DNA of 31,611 nucleotides from DASPWV01 sp046727855 (GTDB lineage Bacteria > Acidobacteriota > Vicinamibacteria > Vicinamibacterales > UBA2999). The stretch's first letter is position 1. Each line of letters opens with the position of its first letter. The notes beneath the pieces are model-generated. The model saw only the letters and a list, made by a program, of their open reading frames with translations, made no database searches and had not been told where the DNA came from. The stretch covers positions 1 through 31,611 of the forward strand of contig JBKPDL010000205.1 of assembly GCA_046727855.1 (NCBI GenBank). The letters are read 5' to 3'. Both the position numbers and the translations under genes were made by a program. Positions 24,426 through 31,611 of the stretch are shown in pieces.

Positions 24426-25526
24426 ATGAAAGCCGAAGGGCATCGGCCGGATCCTGAGCAGCTGCTTCGTCAGCTGAAGGCCGCCGAACACGCCGCCCGG
24501 CGCGGTCAACTGAAGATCTTTCTTGGTTACTCGTCGGGAGTCGGCAAGTCCTTCAAGCTGCTCGATGAAGGCCGGCGGCGGCATGCACGTGGCGAAGACA
24601 TCGTCATTGCCGCGATGCAACCGGAGGTCGACGACGACATCGCGCGCGTCATCCGCGAACTGGAGGTCGTTCCCGCGAAGACGGTGGACGGCACGCAGGT
24701 CATCGATGTCGACGCGGTTATTCAACGTCATCCAGCTGTTTGCCTCATCGATGGACTCGCGTACGACAACCCGCCACGGAGTCGTCACCGCAAACGCTAC
24801 GAAGATGTCCAGGAGATTCTCGAGCATGGCATTTCGGTGGTGACGTCGATCAATCTGGCGTATATCGAAGAACAACAGGATTTTGTGCGACAGATCACCA
24901 GCAAAACGTCGGCGGCCACTGTTCCGCAGAGCTTTATCGTGTCGGCAGACGAGGTGGAAATTGTCGACGCGCCGCCAGAAACGATCCTCGCCGAAGAGGA
25001 TGGTGATGGCGTCGTCCTTAAAGCGCGGCTCGCGCAGCAGCTTTCGCAACTGCGTGAACGTGCGCTGCTGTTGGCCGCCGATGTGGTCGATCATCAGCTC
25101 GAGACGTATCTCGAGCTGCACGGCATTCAGTCGTCGTGGGGCACGCAGGAACGCATTCTGGTGTGCATGACGCCGCGGGCGAATGCTGCGGCGATGCTTG
25201 CGAGCGGCCGGCGCAATGCTGATCGTTTCCATGGCGAGCTGTTCGCGATCTACGTGAATCAGCCAAACCTTACGCCGCAGGATCGGATTGCGAACGAACG
25301 GAATGTCAGCCTCGCCAGAGCCGAGCGTGCCCAGATCGATGTCCTCGAAGGAGAAGATGCCGTTGCGACGATTCTGGACTACGCGCACGAACACGGGATT
25401 ACACAGCTCTTCGTCGGCCATACCATCCGGCGTGACTGGCGTGCGCGTCTGCAAGGGAGCCCGCTCGATCGATTGATCCGCGGCGCCGAAGGCATGGACG
25501 TTCGCGTCTTCCCCAACCGGCCGTGA
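24426..25526 (+). CDS. Stand-alone KdpD N-terminal sensor module with USP domain, divergent copy
   Basis: 366 aa. KdpD sensor domain at about 28-230 with Walker A GYSSGVGKS (K41) and a USP-like domain at about 245-366 (RILVCMTPRANAAAMLASG and on, ITQLFVGHTIRRDW). It ends there: no DUF4118, no histidine kinase. The Walker B region reads LIDGLAYDN (D109, G110) where KdpD has VDELAHTN, and the usual VQHVESLND / VRETVPD blocks are strongly altered (LAYIEEQQD, ATVPQSFIV). In E. coli this half of KdpD binds nucleotide and controls the kinase. It is probably a regulatory subunit or decoy for the separate kinases. It overlaps the second module (GTGA). Confidence 0.85.
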   Translation: MKAEGHRPDPEQLLRQLKAAEHAARRGQLKIFLGYSSGVGKSFKLLDEGRRRHARGEDIVIAAMQPEVDDDIARVIRELEVVPAKTVDGTQVIDVDAVIQRHPAVCLIDGLAYDNPPRSRHRKRYEDVQEILEHGISVVTSINLAYIEEQQDFVRQITSKTSAATVPQSFIVSADEVEIVDAPPETILAEEDGDGVVLKARLAQQLSQLRERALLLAADVVDHQLETYLELHGIQSSWGTQERILVCMTPRANAAAMLASGRRNADRFHGELFAIYVNQPNLTPQDRIANERNVSLARAERAQIDVLEGEDAVATILDYAHEHGITQLFVGHTIRRDWRARLQGSPLDRLIRGAEGMDVRVFPNRP

Positions 25527-26644
25527 CCGACGGCGCAGCGCGCGGCCGGCTGAAGATCTTCCTGGGCTACGCCGCCGGTGTGGGAAAGACGTATCAGATG
25601 CTGACGGAAGCGCGCGAGTTGAAAGAGCGTGGCGTCGATATCGTCATCGGCTATTTCGAGCCGCACGGCCGCAAGGACACGATCGCTCTCACCGAAGGCC
25701 TCGAGACCATACCGAGACGCGTGATCGAGTACCGAGGGTCGCAGTTTGAGGAGATGGACACCGACGCGATCGTGCGTCGCCATCCGCAGCTCGCGGTCGT
25801 CGACGAACTGCCGCACAGCAACGTGCCCGGCTCACCGCGGACCAAACGCTGGGAAGACGTGCACGTGTTGTTGGCCGCCGGGATCGACGTCCTCACGACG
25901 ATGAACGTCCAGCATGTGGAGAGTCTGAACGATCAGATCTGGCAGAGCACGGGCGTGCGCGTTCGCGAAACGGTGCCGGACTGGGTGGTGAAGCAGGCCG
26001 ACGAAGTCGTGATGGTCGATTTGACGCCGCGTGCCCTGCTCAACCGGCTCGAGCGCGGCGTCGTCTACCCTCCGGACCGGGCGCGTGCTGCCCTCGAAAA
26101 CTTCTTCAGGGAGCCGACACTCGTGGCGCTGCGCGAGCTCGCCATGCGGCAGACCGCACACGCGGTCGAAAGTCGGCATGCGCCAGAGCCGCAAGCCGCT
26201 GCAGGGCAAGCTGGAACGACACCGGCAACGTCGCGCGATCGACTGCTGCTTTTGATCGAACCAGAACCCGTGAGCGCCGCGCTGATTCGCCGCGGCCGTC
26301 GCGTGGCGGATTATTTGCGCGCGGATTGCATCGCTGTCTTTGTCTCGCGCACCGGCGATTTGAGTCAGCTGAGCGACGACGAGCGTGACAACGTCCAACG
26401 CCATCTGAATTTCGCTCGCGGACTACAGATCGAAACCCGCGTGCTCTCCGGAGAGGAGGTCGCAGCAACGGTCGTCAGCTTCGCGCGCGAGCAAGGTGTC
26501 ACGCAAATCTTCATCGCGCGGCAGAAGGAACGCACGCTGCGCACGTGGTTCAGCGAAGGTTTCGTCCAGCGTATTGTCAACCTTGCTCCGGACATGCAGG
26601 TGACGGTAGTGGCAGATCGCTCGATTCGCCTGGTCTCGCCGTGA
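25523..26644 (+). CDS. Stand-alone KdpD N-terminal sensor module with USP domain, canonical copy
   Basis: 373 aa. Sensor domain at about 8-215 with Walker A GYAAGVGKT (K22), Walker B VVDELPHSN (D94, E95), NVQHVESLND and VRETVPDWVVKQADEVVMVDLTP. A USP domain lies at about 235-365. The C-terminal DUF4118-kinase of KdpD is missing; kinases of that kind are encoded at 15692-17158 and 27312-28403. GTG 25523 overlaps the previous stop. The stop codon touches the stop of the convergent KdpE-like gene with no base between. It probably forms the input half of a split KdpD (inference). Confidence 0.88.
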   Translation: MTDGAARGRLKIFLGYAAGVGKTYQMLTEARELKERGVDIVIGYFEPHGRKDTIALTEGLETIPRRVIEYRGSQFEEMDTDAIVRRHPQLAVVDELPHSNVPGSPRTKRWEDVHVLLAAGIDVLTTMNVQHVESLNDQIWQSTGVRVRETVPDWVVKQADEVVMVDLTPRALLNRLERGVVYPPDRARAALENFFREPTLVALRELAMRQTAHAVESRHAPEPQAAAGQAGTTPATSRDRLLLLIEPEPVSAALIRRGRRVADYLRADCIAVFVSRTGDLSQLSDDERDNVQRHLNFARGLQIETRVLSGEEVAATVVSFAREQGVTQIFIARQKERTLRTWFSEGFVQRIVNLAPDMQVTVVADRSIRLVSP

Positions 26645-27343
26645 TTAATCCGTGTCCTCTGCGAAGCGATAGCCAACCCAAGGCTCTGTCAACAAGTACC
26701 GTGGCTTCGCCGGATCGGGCTCGAGCTTCTTGCGCAACTGCCCCAACAACACGCGAAGATGTTCCGGCTGACTCGCCGTGTGCGTGCCCCAGATCGCTTT
26801 GAGAATGGCGCGATGTGTGAGCACGCGACCCGCATTGGTCGCAAGCAGCGTGAGCAACGCGAACTCCTTCGGCGTCAGCCTGATTTCGGCATCGCCGCGC
26901 AGTACCCGGTGGCGATCGAAATCGATCGTCAAGTCGCCGCGCGTGAGCTGCCCGTAGAGCGCCGGTTCCCGTCCGAGCGCTCGACGGAGCGCCGCCCGCA
27001 CTCTAGCCAGGAGTTCCTCGGGCCCGAACGGTTTCGTCACGTAGTCGTCCGCGCCCTGGTCGAGAGCGGCGACTTTGTCCTTCTCCGCCCCGCGCGCCGA
27101 AAGCACGAGAATCGGCGTTTCCGAACGCTCGCGGACGCGACGGCACACCTCGCTGCCATCGATGTCGGGTAATCCCAGATCGAGAATGATTAAGTCCGGA
27201 GACTGACCTTCAAAAGCCTCGAGCGCTTCGCGACCGGTGCCGACCACCGTGACACTGTAGCCACGGGATCGCAGTAGCGGCGCCATCGCACGCTGGATCG
27301 ACTCCTCGTCGTCAACGAGCAGAATCTGCGCCGGTCCACTCAT
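26645..27343 (-). CDS. Second KdpE-type response regulator
   Basis: 232 aa. Receiver with D11/D12, phosphoacceptor D55 (IILDLGLPD) and the KP motif in YVTKPFG. OmpR-type winged helix with RLTPKEFALLTLLATN and LLTEPWVGYRF. Very similar to KdpE at 17155, so a paralogue from duplication. ATG 27343 has a strong Shine-Dalgarno (AGAGGTGGAG) and overlaps the upstream kinase gene by 32 nt. It is co-transcribed with that kinase and the TrkH remnant, so it may serve a different K+ signal or output than the first KdpE. Confidence 0.92.
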   Translation of the reverse strand: MSGPAQILLVDDEESIQRAMAPLLRSRGYSVTVVGTGREALEAFEGQSPDLIILDLGLPDIDGSEVCRRVRERSETPILVLSARGAEKDKVAALDQGADDYVTKPFGPEELLARVRAALRRALGREPALYGQLTRGDLTIDFDRHRVLRGDAEIRLTPKEFALLTLLATNAGRVLTHRAILKAIWGTHTASQPEHLRVLLGQLRKKLEPDPAKPRYLLTEPWVGYRFAEDTD

Positions 27344-28403
27344 GCTCCACCTCTTCCAGCGCGGCCGCGCTCCGGATCTCAGTCGGAATCACGATCGTGA
27401 AGATCGCGCCGCCATGCAGGCCGTTGGCGGCCCACACGCGTCCGCCTTCGGCCGCCAAGAGACCGCGCGCGATCGCCAGGCCCATGCCTGTGCCGAAGCG
27501 CTGCTTGCTGGCGGAGGCCCCTCGGTAGAACCGCTCGAAGATGTGATCGAGATCTTCCGGCGGGATGCCGGCGCCGCTGTCCCCGACCGCGATCTGGAGT
27601 TCACCCTTCGACAGCGACGTGGTCACGACGATGCGCGACCCCGGCGGTGAGTATTGTGCGGCGTTTTCCAACAGGTGGGCGAGCGCGGTCGAGGTCAATC
27701 TTGGATCGAGGTATACGAACATCCGTTCCGTATCGGCCTTGACGTCGACGCGGTGCTTCGCCAGCGCCGGCTCAACCTGTTGCTGCGCCGCATCGATGAG
27801 CTCTGTCGGTTCAACCCATTCGGCTTCCGCCGCGACGGCGTGCGTCTCGATGCGTGCCATGTCGACGATGTGCTGAAACAGCCGGTTGAGGCGATCGAGC
27901 TCGAGCCGGACGATCTCCGCTTGTTCGCGACGCTGCTCGTCGGAGAGCCACGGTGCATTCAGGTTGTTGGCGGCCACGGTCACAGCGGTGAGCGGCGTCC
28001 GGAGGCCGTGGCTGAGAGAGGCAAGCAGCGCCGATTTGAGCTCCGCCGCGCGTCGTGCCAGTTCCATGTCTTTCCGCTGCTCCGCCGCTTCCTGCGCGCG
28101 CCGCCGCACTTCCGTCGAGAGATGGCTCGCAATCAGGCTGACCGCCAGCAGGGTAAACAGCGCCACCCAATCGGGCGGTGCATCGATGGTGAAGGTGCCA
28201 ACGGGATGGAGAAAAAAGAAGTTAAAACAGGCGAATGCCGCCAACGAGACGACCACGGCCGCCCACTGCGTGGCAAACGTCGCGACAATCATCACGACGA
28301 GCAGGAACGACAACGCGACGATCGTGGGATTCGTCACCTTGAGCACGACAAAGTAGATCGTCGTAAGGGCGCCGATGGCCGCGATGCCGCCGGCAAGCGC
28401 CAT
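27312..28403 (-). CDS. Second DUF4118 sensor histidine kinase
   Basis: 363 aa from ATG 28403, chosen because it forms TGATG with the stop of the TrkH remnant; ATG 28424 would add seven residues. Four transmembrane helices (about 3-95) with FNFFFLHPVGTFTIDAPPDW mark DUF4118. No GAF domain, unlike the first kinase. The H-box is LSHGLRTPLTAVTV (H132), with Gly where an acidic residue normally follows the His. The ATPase domain is intact: HLLENAAQYSP, GDSGAGIPPEDLD, IFERFYRGAS, GTGMGLAIARGLL. Probably pairs with the adjacent KdpE paralogue and may need a KdpD sensor module in trans. Confidence 0.88.
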   Translation of the reverse strand: MALAGGIAAIGALTTIYFVVLKVTNPTIVALSFLLVVMIVATFATQWAAVVVSLAAFACFNFFFLHPVGTFTIDAPPDWVALFTLLAVSLIASHLSTEVRRRAQEAAEQRKDMELARRAAELKSALLASLSHGLRTPLTAVTVAANNLNAPWLSDEQRREQAEIVRLELDRLNRLFQHIVDMARIETHAVAAEAEWVEPTELIDAAQQQVEPALAKHRVDVKADTERMFVYLDPRLTSTALAHLLENAAQYSPPGSRIVVTTSLSKGELQIAVGDSGAGIPPEDLDHIFERFYRGASASKQRFGTGMGLAIARGLLAAEGGRVWAANGLHGGAIFTIVIPTEIRSAAALEEVEHEWTGADSAR

Positions 28404-28950
28404 CAGCGATCTGCTTCCAGCCATAGACACCACGCTATCGCAACTGTCAGCGCGATCGCGAAAGCTATTATTCCGGGCACCGCCAAGATTAGTGCGATCG
28501 TGCTGGCGCCCGCGCCGATGGCGTTCAGCCATTTGCCAACCACCGTCAGACTGCCGGTAATGCCCGTCGACAGTCCGACCGTCGCAAACGCCGACGTCAC
28601 TTCGAATAACAGCTGGAAGAACAAAGCGCGTTCGGTGACCGTCAGAATCAGCAGATCGAGCGCTACGAGCAGCAGCGCAAGCGACGTGATCACGACGGCT
28701 CGTCGCACGGTTTGCTGCGAGAGACGGCGCTTCCACGCGACCGCGTCGTCGCCTCCGCGCAATACCGCGACCGCGTCGAGAACGATGGCGCCGAACGTTG
28801 TCGTCTTGATGCCTCCACCAGTGCCGCCGGGCGACGCCCCGATGAACATCAGATGATGAGTGCGAGCAGGCTCGTGGCGCGCATCGCACCGACATCAACG
28901 CTGTTGAATCCCGTCGTCGTGGACGCAGACAACGCCTGAAATGAGGCTAA
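28403..28950 (-). pseudogene. Truncated, frameshifted TrkH/KtrB K+-transporter remnant
   Basis: Only the C-terminal part of a TrkH/KtrB protein is present. One frame gives LASFQALSASTTTGFNSVD (28950 leftward, the third P-loop, continuing through VGAMRATSLLALII to a TGA at 28851-28849). A second frame from 28849 continues MFIGASPGGTGGGIKTTTF, then the SAFATVGLSTG P-loop and the last helices to the stop at 28403. A single missing base near 28852 separates them. The N-terminal half is absent; homology stops at the 28949-29000 palindrome. The downstream part stays open and is linked to the kinase gene by TGATG. It is unlikely to transport K+ as it stands. Confidence 0.8.
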
Positions 28951-29000
28951 AGCGCGACATAAAGAAGTCGTAAGGTTCTTACGGTTTCTTTATGCGCTTT
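28949..29000. repeat. 52-nt palindrome between the TrkH remnant and the KimA-like gene
   Basis: Outer arms AAAGCGC / GCGCTTT (28949-28955, 28994-29000), middle arms ATAAAGAA / TTCTTTAT, two G-T pairs, inner arms CGTAAG / CTTACG, loop GTT. Only a 3-nt bulge (28956-28958) breaks the symmetry. Its left edge coincides with the point where TrkH homology ends. It lies in the leader or promoter region of the KimA-like gene (GTG 29021). Confidence 0.7.
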
Positions 29001-29020
29001 CGGGATATCAGTGAAATCGC

Positions 29021-30859
29021 GTGCCAGAAGAAGGCGTTCTTTCCCAGCTCAAACAAATCCTCGTCGGCCGGCCGATTCCGTCACATCTCGCCCATCACGA
29101 GCGCCTGTCACGATTTACTGGACTTGCCGTTCTCTCATCGGATCCGCTCTCATCGGTCGCCTACGCGACGGAGGAGATTCTTCGCGTTCTGATTCTGTCG
29201 GGCGTGGCGGCGTTAGGGCTGGCCTCTCCGATCGCGTTCGTCATCGCGACGATCCTCGCAATCGTGGTGTTCTCCTACCGCCAGACGATTCACGCGTATC
29301 CGGGCGGCGGAGGCGCGTACATCGTCGCGCACGAGAACCTCGGCGAATTGCCCAGTCTGGTCGCCGCAGCCGCGCTCCTCATCGACTACGTGCTCACGGT
29401 CGCCGTGAGCATTGCCGCCGGTGTCGCGGCGATCACGTCGGCTTTTCCACAGTGGCACCTCAATCGCGTCGAGTTGACACTTGGGTTCGTTTTGATCCTG
29501 ATGGTCGGGAACCTGCGCGGCATCCGCGAGTCCGGCCGCATCTTCGCAGCGCCGACATACTTCTTCATCGTGAGCCTGCTCGGTTTGATCGTGGTCGGCA
29601 TCTGGCGTGTTACCAGCGGCAACATCGAGGCGGTGATTCCCGCTGCACCAGTCGCGTCAACTGGTGAGCCGTTGACGCTGCTTTTGCTGCTCACGGCGTT
29701 CTCCAACGGCTGCACAGCGATGACAGGTGTCGAGGCGGTCTCGAATGGAGTCCCGGCTTTCAGACCGCCGGAAGCCAAGAACGCCGCCGCGACGATGCTG
29801 ATGATGGCGGTGCTGTCGATCACGATGTTCACTGGTATCACGCTGCTGGCGCACGCGTACCACGTCATCCCGAGCGAGGAAGAGACCGTTGTTTCCCAAC
29901 TCGCGCGCGGCGTCTTCGGCGGGCGCGGGTTGCCGTACTACTTTGTGCAAGTTGCAACGATGCTCATCCTTGTACTGGCGGCAAATACCGCGTACGCCGA
30001 CTTTCCACGCCTCGCGTCCATCCTTGCGCGCGATCGCTATCTACCCCGCCAACTGATGAATCAAGGTGACCGGCTCGCATTTTCCAACGGGATTGTCGGC
30101 TTGAGTTGCTTCGCGGCTCTGCTCCTGATTGCATTCGGCGGCGATACGCATGCGCTGATTCCGCTCTACATGATCGGCGTATTTGTATCGTTCACGCTCT
30201 CCCAAGCGGGAATGGTCGTGCACTGGCGACGGCTTCGCGGGCCGGGATGGAAGACCAGCGCGCTGATCAACGGCGTCGGCGCCATCGTCACCGGCGTGGT
30301 GTTGCTCGTGGTGGCCATCACCAAGTCGCGTGAGGGTGCGTGGATCATCCTGCTCCTGATTCCGATCCACGTCGTCTTCTTCCGCCTGACGCGCCGCCAC
30401 TATGCGCACGTGGCCAAGCAGTTGTCACTCAATCGTTGGACGCCTGGTGGTCGCGTGCACAACACGGTGCTGGTTCCAATTAGCGGCGTGCACCGCGCCG
30501 TGACCACGGCCGTCGAATATGCCAAGACATTATCGGCCGACGTGCACGCGATCTATGTGAGTCTCCAACCCGATACGGCCGCACAGCTGCAGCGCGATTG
30601 GGGCAAGTGGGGACAAGGTGTGCCGCTTGTCGTGCTCGAGTCGCCCTACCGATCGTTGATGGAGCCGCTGCTCGAATACATCGATCAGATCGATGCGAAG
30701 CGTCCAGACGACTACATTACCGTCGTCCTGCCTGAATTCATCCCTGCTCGATGGTGGCATCACTTGTTTCACAACCAGAGCGCACTGCTGATTAAGGGCG
30801 CACTGCTCTTTCGACCAAATGTGATCGTCACGAGTGTTCCGTTTCATTTGAAACGGTAG
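29021..30859 (+). CDS. APC-family permease, KimA-like K+ importer
   Basis: 612 aa. Family opening LSSDPLSSVAYATEEILRVL, the substrate-site loop SYRQTIHAYPGGGGAYIVAHENLG, and about twelve transmembrane helices to about residue 455. A cytoplasmic C-terminal domain of about 150 residues follows (TVLVPISGVHRAVTTAVEYAKT, DYITVVLPEF). Length and the LSSDPLSSVAYATE signature match the KimA (YdaO) group of APC transporters, which in Bacillus import K+ with protons. Location beside kdp and trkH genes supports K+ over amino acids. GTG 29021 is the first start; only a weak -10 (TATCAG, 29006-29011) is seen. No ribosome site is obvious. Confidence 0.82.
   Translation: MPEEGVLSQLKQILVGRPIPSHLAHHERLSRFTGLAVLSSDPLSSVAYATEEILRVLILSGVAALGLASPIAFVIATILAIVVFSYRQTIHAYPGGGGAYIVAHENLGELPSLVAAAALLIDYVLTVAVSIAAGVAAITSAFPQWHLNRVELTLGFVLILMVGNLRGIRESGRIFAAPTYFFIVSLLGLIVVGIWRVTSGNIEAVIPAAPVASTGEPLTLLLLLTAFSNGCTAMTGVEAVSNGVPAFRPPEAKNAAATMLMMAVLSITMFTGITLLAHAYHVIPSEEETVVSQLARGVFGGRGLPYYFVQVATMLILVLAANTAYADFPRLASILARDRYLPRQLMNQGDRLAFSNGIVGLSCFAALLLIAFGGDTHALIPLYMIGVFVSFTLSQAGMVVHWRRLRGPGWKTSALINGVGAIVTGVVLLVVAITKSREGAWIILLLIPIHVVFFRLTRRHYAHVAKQLSLNRWTPGGRVHNTVLVPISGVHRAVTTAVEYAKTLSADVHAIYVSLQPDTAAQLQRDWGKWGQGVPLVVLESPYRSLMEPLLEYIDQIDAKRPDDYITVVLPEFIPARWWHHLFHNQSALLIKGALLFRPNVIVTSVPFHLKR
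30839..30856 (+). terminator. Hairpin at the KimA-like stop codon
   Basis: CCGTTTCA and TGAAACGG form a perfect 8-bp stem with a 2-nt loop, ending right before the TAG stop at 30857-30859. A smaller repeat ACGGT/ACCGT overlaps it (30853-30868). No T-tract follows, so termination would be weak. Confidence 0.3.
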
Positions 30860-30914
30860 CGCGACCGTATTGCAACTGATTCTCAGGTTTGGAGAGACGC
30901 TGCACCTTCCGGCA

Positions 30915-30920
30915 TATTCT
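30915..30920 (+). promoter_or_regulatory. -10 element of a probable leaderless transcript (cytochrome gene)
   Basis: TATTCT lies 5 nt before GTG 30926, the same arrangement as at 15680, 15654, 17920 and 10539. No separate ribosome site is apparent. Confidence 0.35.
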
Positions 30921-30925
30921 CGAAG

Positions 30926-31611
30926 GTGATTGGCGCGAGCGTCGTTGCAGCTCTGCTGACCGCATCGCAAGCGGTACCTACGACGATTCCGGAGATGTGG
31001 AACGAGTGGTGCGCACGCTGCCACGCACTCGACGGGTCCGGCAAAGTCAACGAGCCCACGGTCACGGTCGAGCCGCTCGATTTCACTGAGTGCAAGGTTG
31101 CAACGGCCGAGCCGGACGCGGATTGGGAGCTTGCGATCGCAAAGGGCGGCCCCGCTGTTGGCCTCTCTTCGCAGATGCCCGCGTTCGGCGACACACTGAC
31201 GCCTGAGCAAGTGCACGAGTTCGTCGAGCACATGCGCGGCTTCTGCAAAGAACGCGGCTGGCCGCATGGGAACATGAACTTCCCGCGGCCGATTTTTACG
31301 GAGAAGGCGTTCCCCGAAAACGAATTCCTGCTGCTGCCGTTCATCACGCATCGGAAGGCGGAATCCGAGCCCGACGAGAGTCACACCGATGTGGATTTCG
31401 TGGCGCTCTACGAGCGGCGCTTCGGACGTCGCGCGATGTGGGAGGCCGCCGTGCCGTTGTCGCGCCACGACACGGGAGGCACGCCGCGACGCGGCATCGG
31501 CGACGTCGAGCTCGCGCTGAAGTATGTCCTGGGCGCAGACGCCGCGCGAACGCGCATCGTCAGCGCGGGTGTCGAAGTAGCGCTGCCAACGGGAAGCGAA
31601 GTGCGCGGACT
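30926..31611 (+). CDS. c-type cytochrome with a C-terminal outer-membrane-barrel-like region (partial, runs off the window)
   Basis: At least 228 residues, open at the right edge. A short signal peptide is likely (IGASVVAALLTASQA). The haem site CARCH follows in MWNEWCARCHALDGSG, and the candidate distal ligand Met is in SSQMPAFGDTLTPEQV, as in class I cytochromes c. After about residue 120 the sequence turns into beta-rich segments (LYERRFGRRAMWEAAVPLS, GIGDVELALKYVL, SAGVEVALPTGSEVRG) of the kind seen in periplasmic/outer-membrane barrel proteins. This suggests an envelope electron carrier fused to a barrel. GTG 30926 is the only start near the signal peptide; the frame is open farther upstream without ATG. 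Confidence 0.72.
   Translation, partial: MIGASVVAALLTASQAVPTTIPEMWNEWCARCHALDGSGKVNEPTVTVEPLDFTECKVATAEPDADWELAIAKGGPAVGLSSQMPAFGDTLTPEQVHEFVEHMRGFCKERGWPHGNMNFPRPIFTEKAFPENEFLLLPFITHRKAESEPDESHTDVDFVALYERRFGRRAMWEAAVPLSRHDTGGTPRRGIGDVELALKYVLGADAARTRIVSAGVEVALPTGSEVRG

Noticed and set aside
26640..26650. Missing terminator or gene between the second KdpD module and the second KdpE
   Set aside because: The two stop codons simply touch (26642-26644 and 26645-26647); compact convergent ends occur elsewhere in the window.
27312..28898. 528-aa version of the second DUF4118 kinase
   Set aside because: The first 160 or so residues are an Arg/Ser-rich out-of-frame reading of the TrkH remnant; family homology starts near 28424/28403.
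28949..29020. c-di-AMP (ydaO-type) riboswitch before the KimA-like gene
   Set aside because: The leader is too short and is one long palindrome; the multi-helix ydaO core and its conserved unpaired bases are not seen.

Overview
The window is GC-rich, densely packed bacterial chromosome with many ATGA- or TGATG-type gene overlaps, TonB-type and porin-type envelope genes (so Gram-negative), and several starts that look leaderless. The mix of genes (DUF3526-type ABC permeases, a LytS/LytTR pair, a large secreted amidase, DUF4118 kinases) suggests an Acidobacteriota-like soil or environmental bacterium, possibly Vicinamibacteria. That placement is an inference from gene content, not a measured assignment. 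I see no rRNA, tRNA, CRISPR array, integrase or insertion sequence.

Left part (1-6.6 kb). Three tandem SPFH/Band-7 genes (HflK/HflC-like, the first with an unusual multi-helix N-terminal half) overlap one another and lead directly into a P-type ATPase gene. The ATPase is interrupted by an apparent 1-nt deletion in a G-run near 4620. It also lacks the usual metal-ligand residues of P1B pumps (TPT instead of CPC). A TonB-like protein gene converges on it.

Middle part (6.8-15.6 kb). A three-gene ABC export module (ATPase plus two DUF3526/ABC-2-like permeases, minus strand) is preceded by a terminator-like hairpin with a T7 tract only 16 nt upstream of the first start codon. It diverges from a LytS-type kinase / LytTR response regulator pair. 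A large exported amidase-signature protein (minus strand) follows.

Right part (15.7-30.9 kb). This is a potassium-homeostasis island. In order it holds a DUF4118 histidine kinase and KdpE; a small USP-like gene; an outer-membrane barrel; a 28-aa microprotein; KdpF, KdpA, KdpC and KdpB (C precedes B); and two stand-alone KdpD N-terminal sensor modules. Convergent to these lie a second KdpE, a second DUF4118 kinase and a truncated, frameshifted TrkH/KtrB remnant, followed by a KimA-like APC-family K+ transporter. KdpD is therefore split into separate sensor and kinase proteins, with two copies of each. Two promoters in the island share a gap-free 55-bp block containing four 11-bp repeats ending at a -10 element, the best candidate for a KdpE operator array. 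A 52-nt palindrome sits exactly where TrkH homology stops.

The window ends inside a c-type cytochrome fused to an outer-membrane-barrel-like domain.
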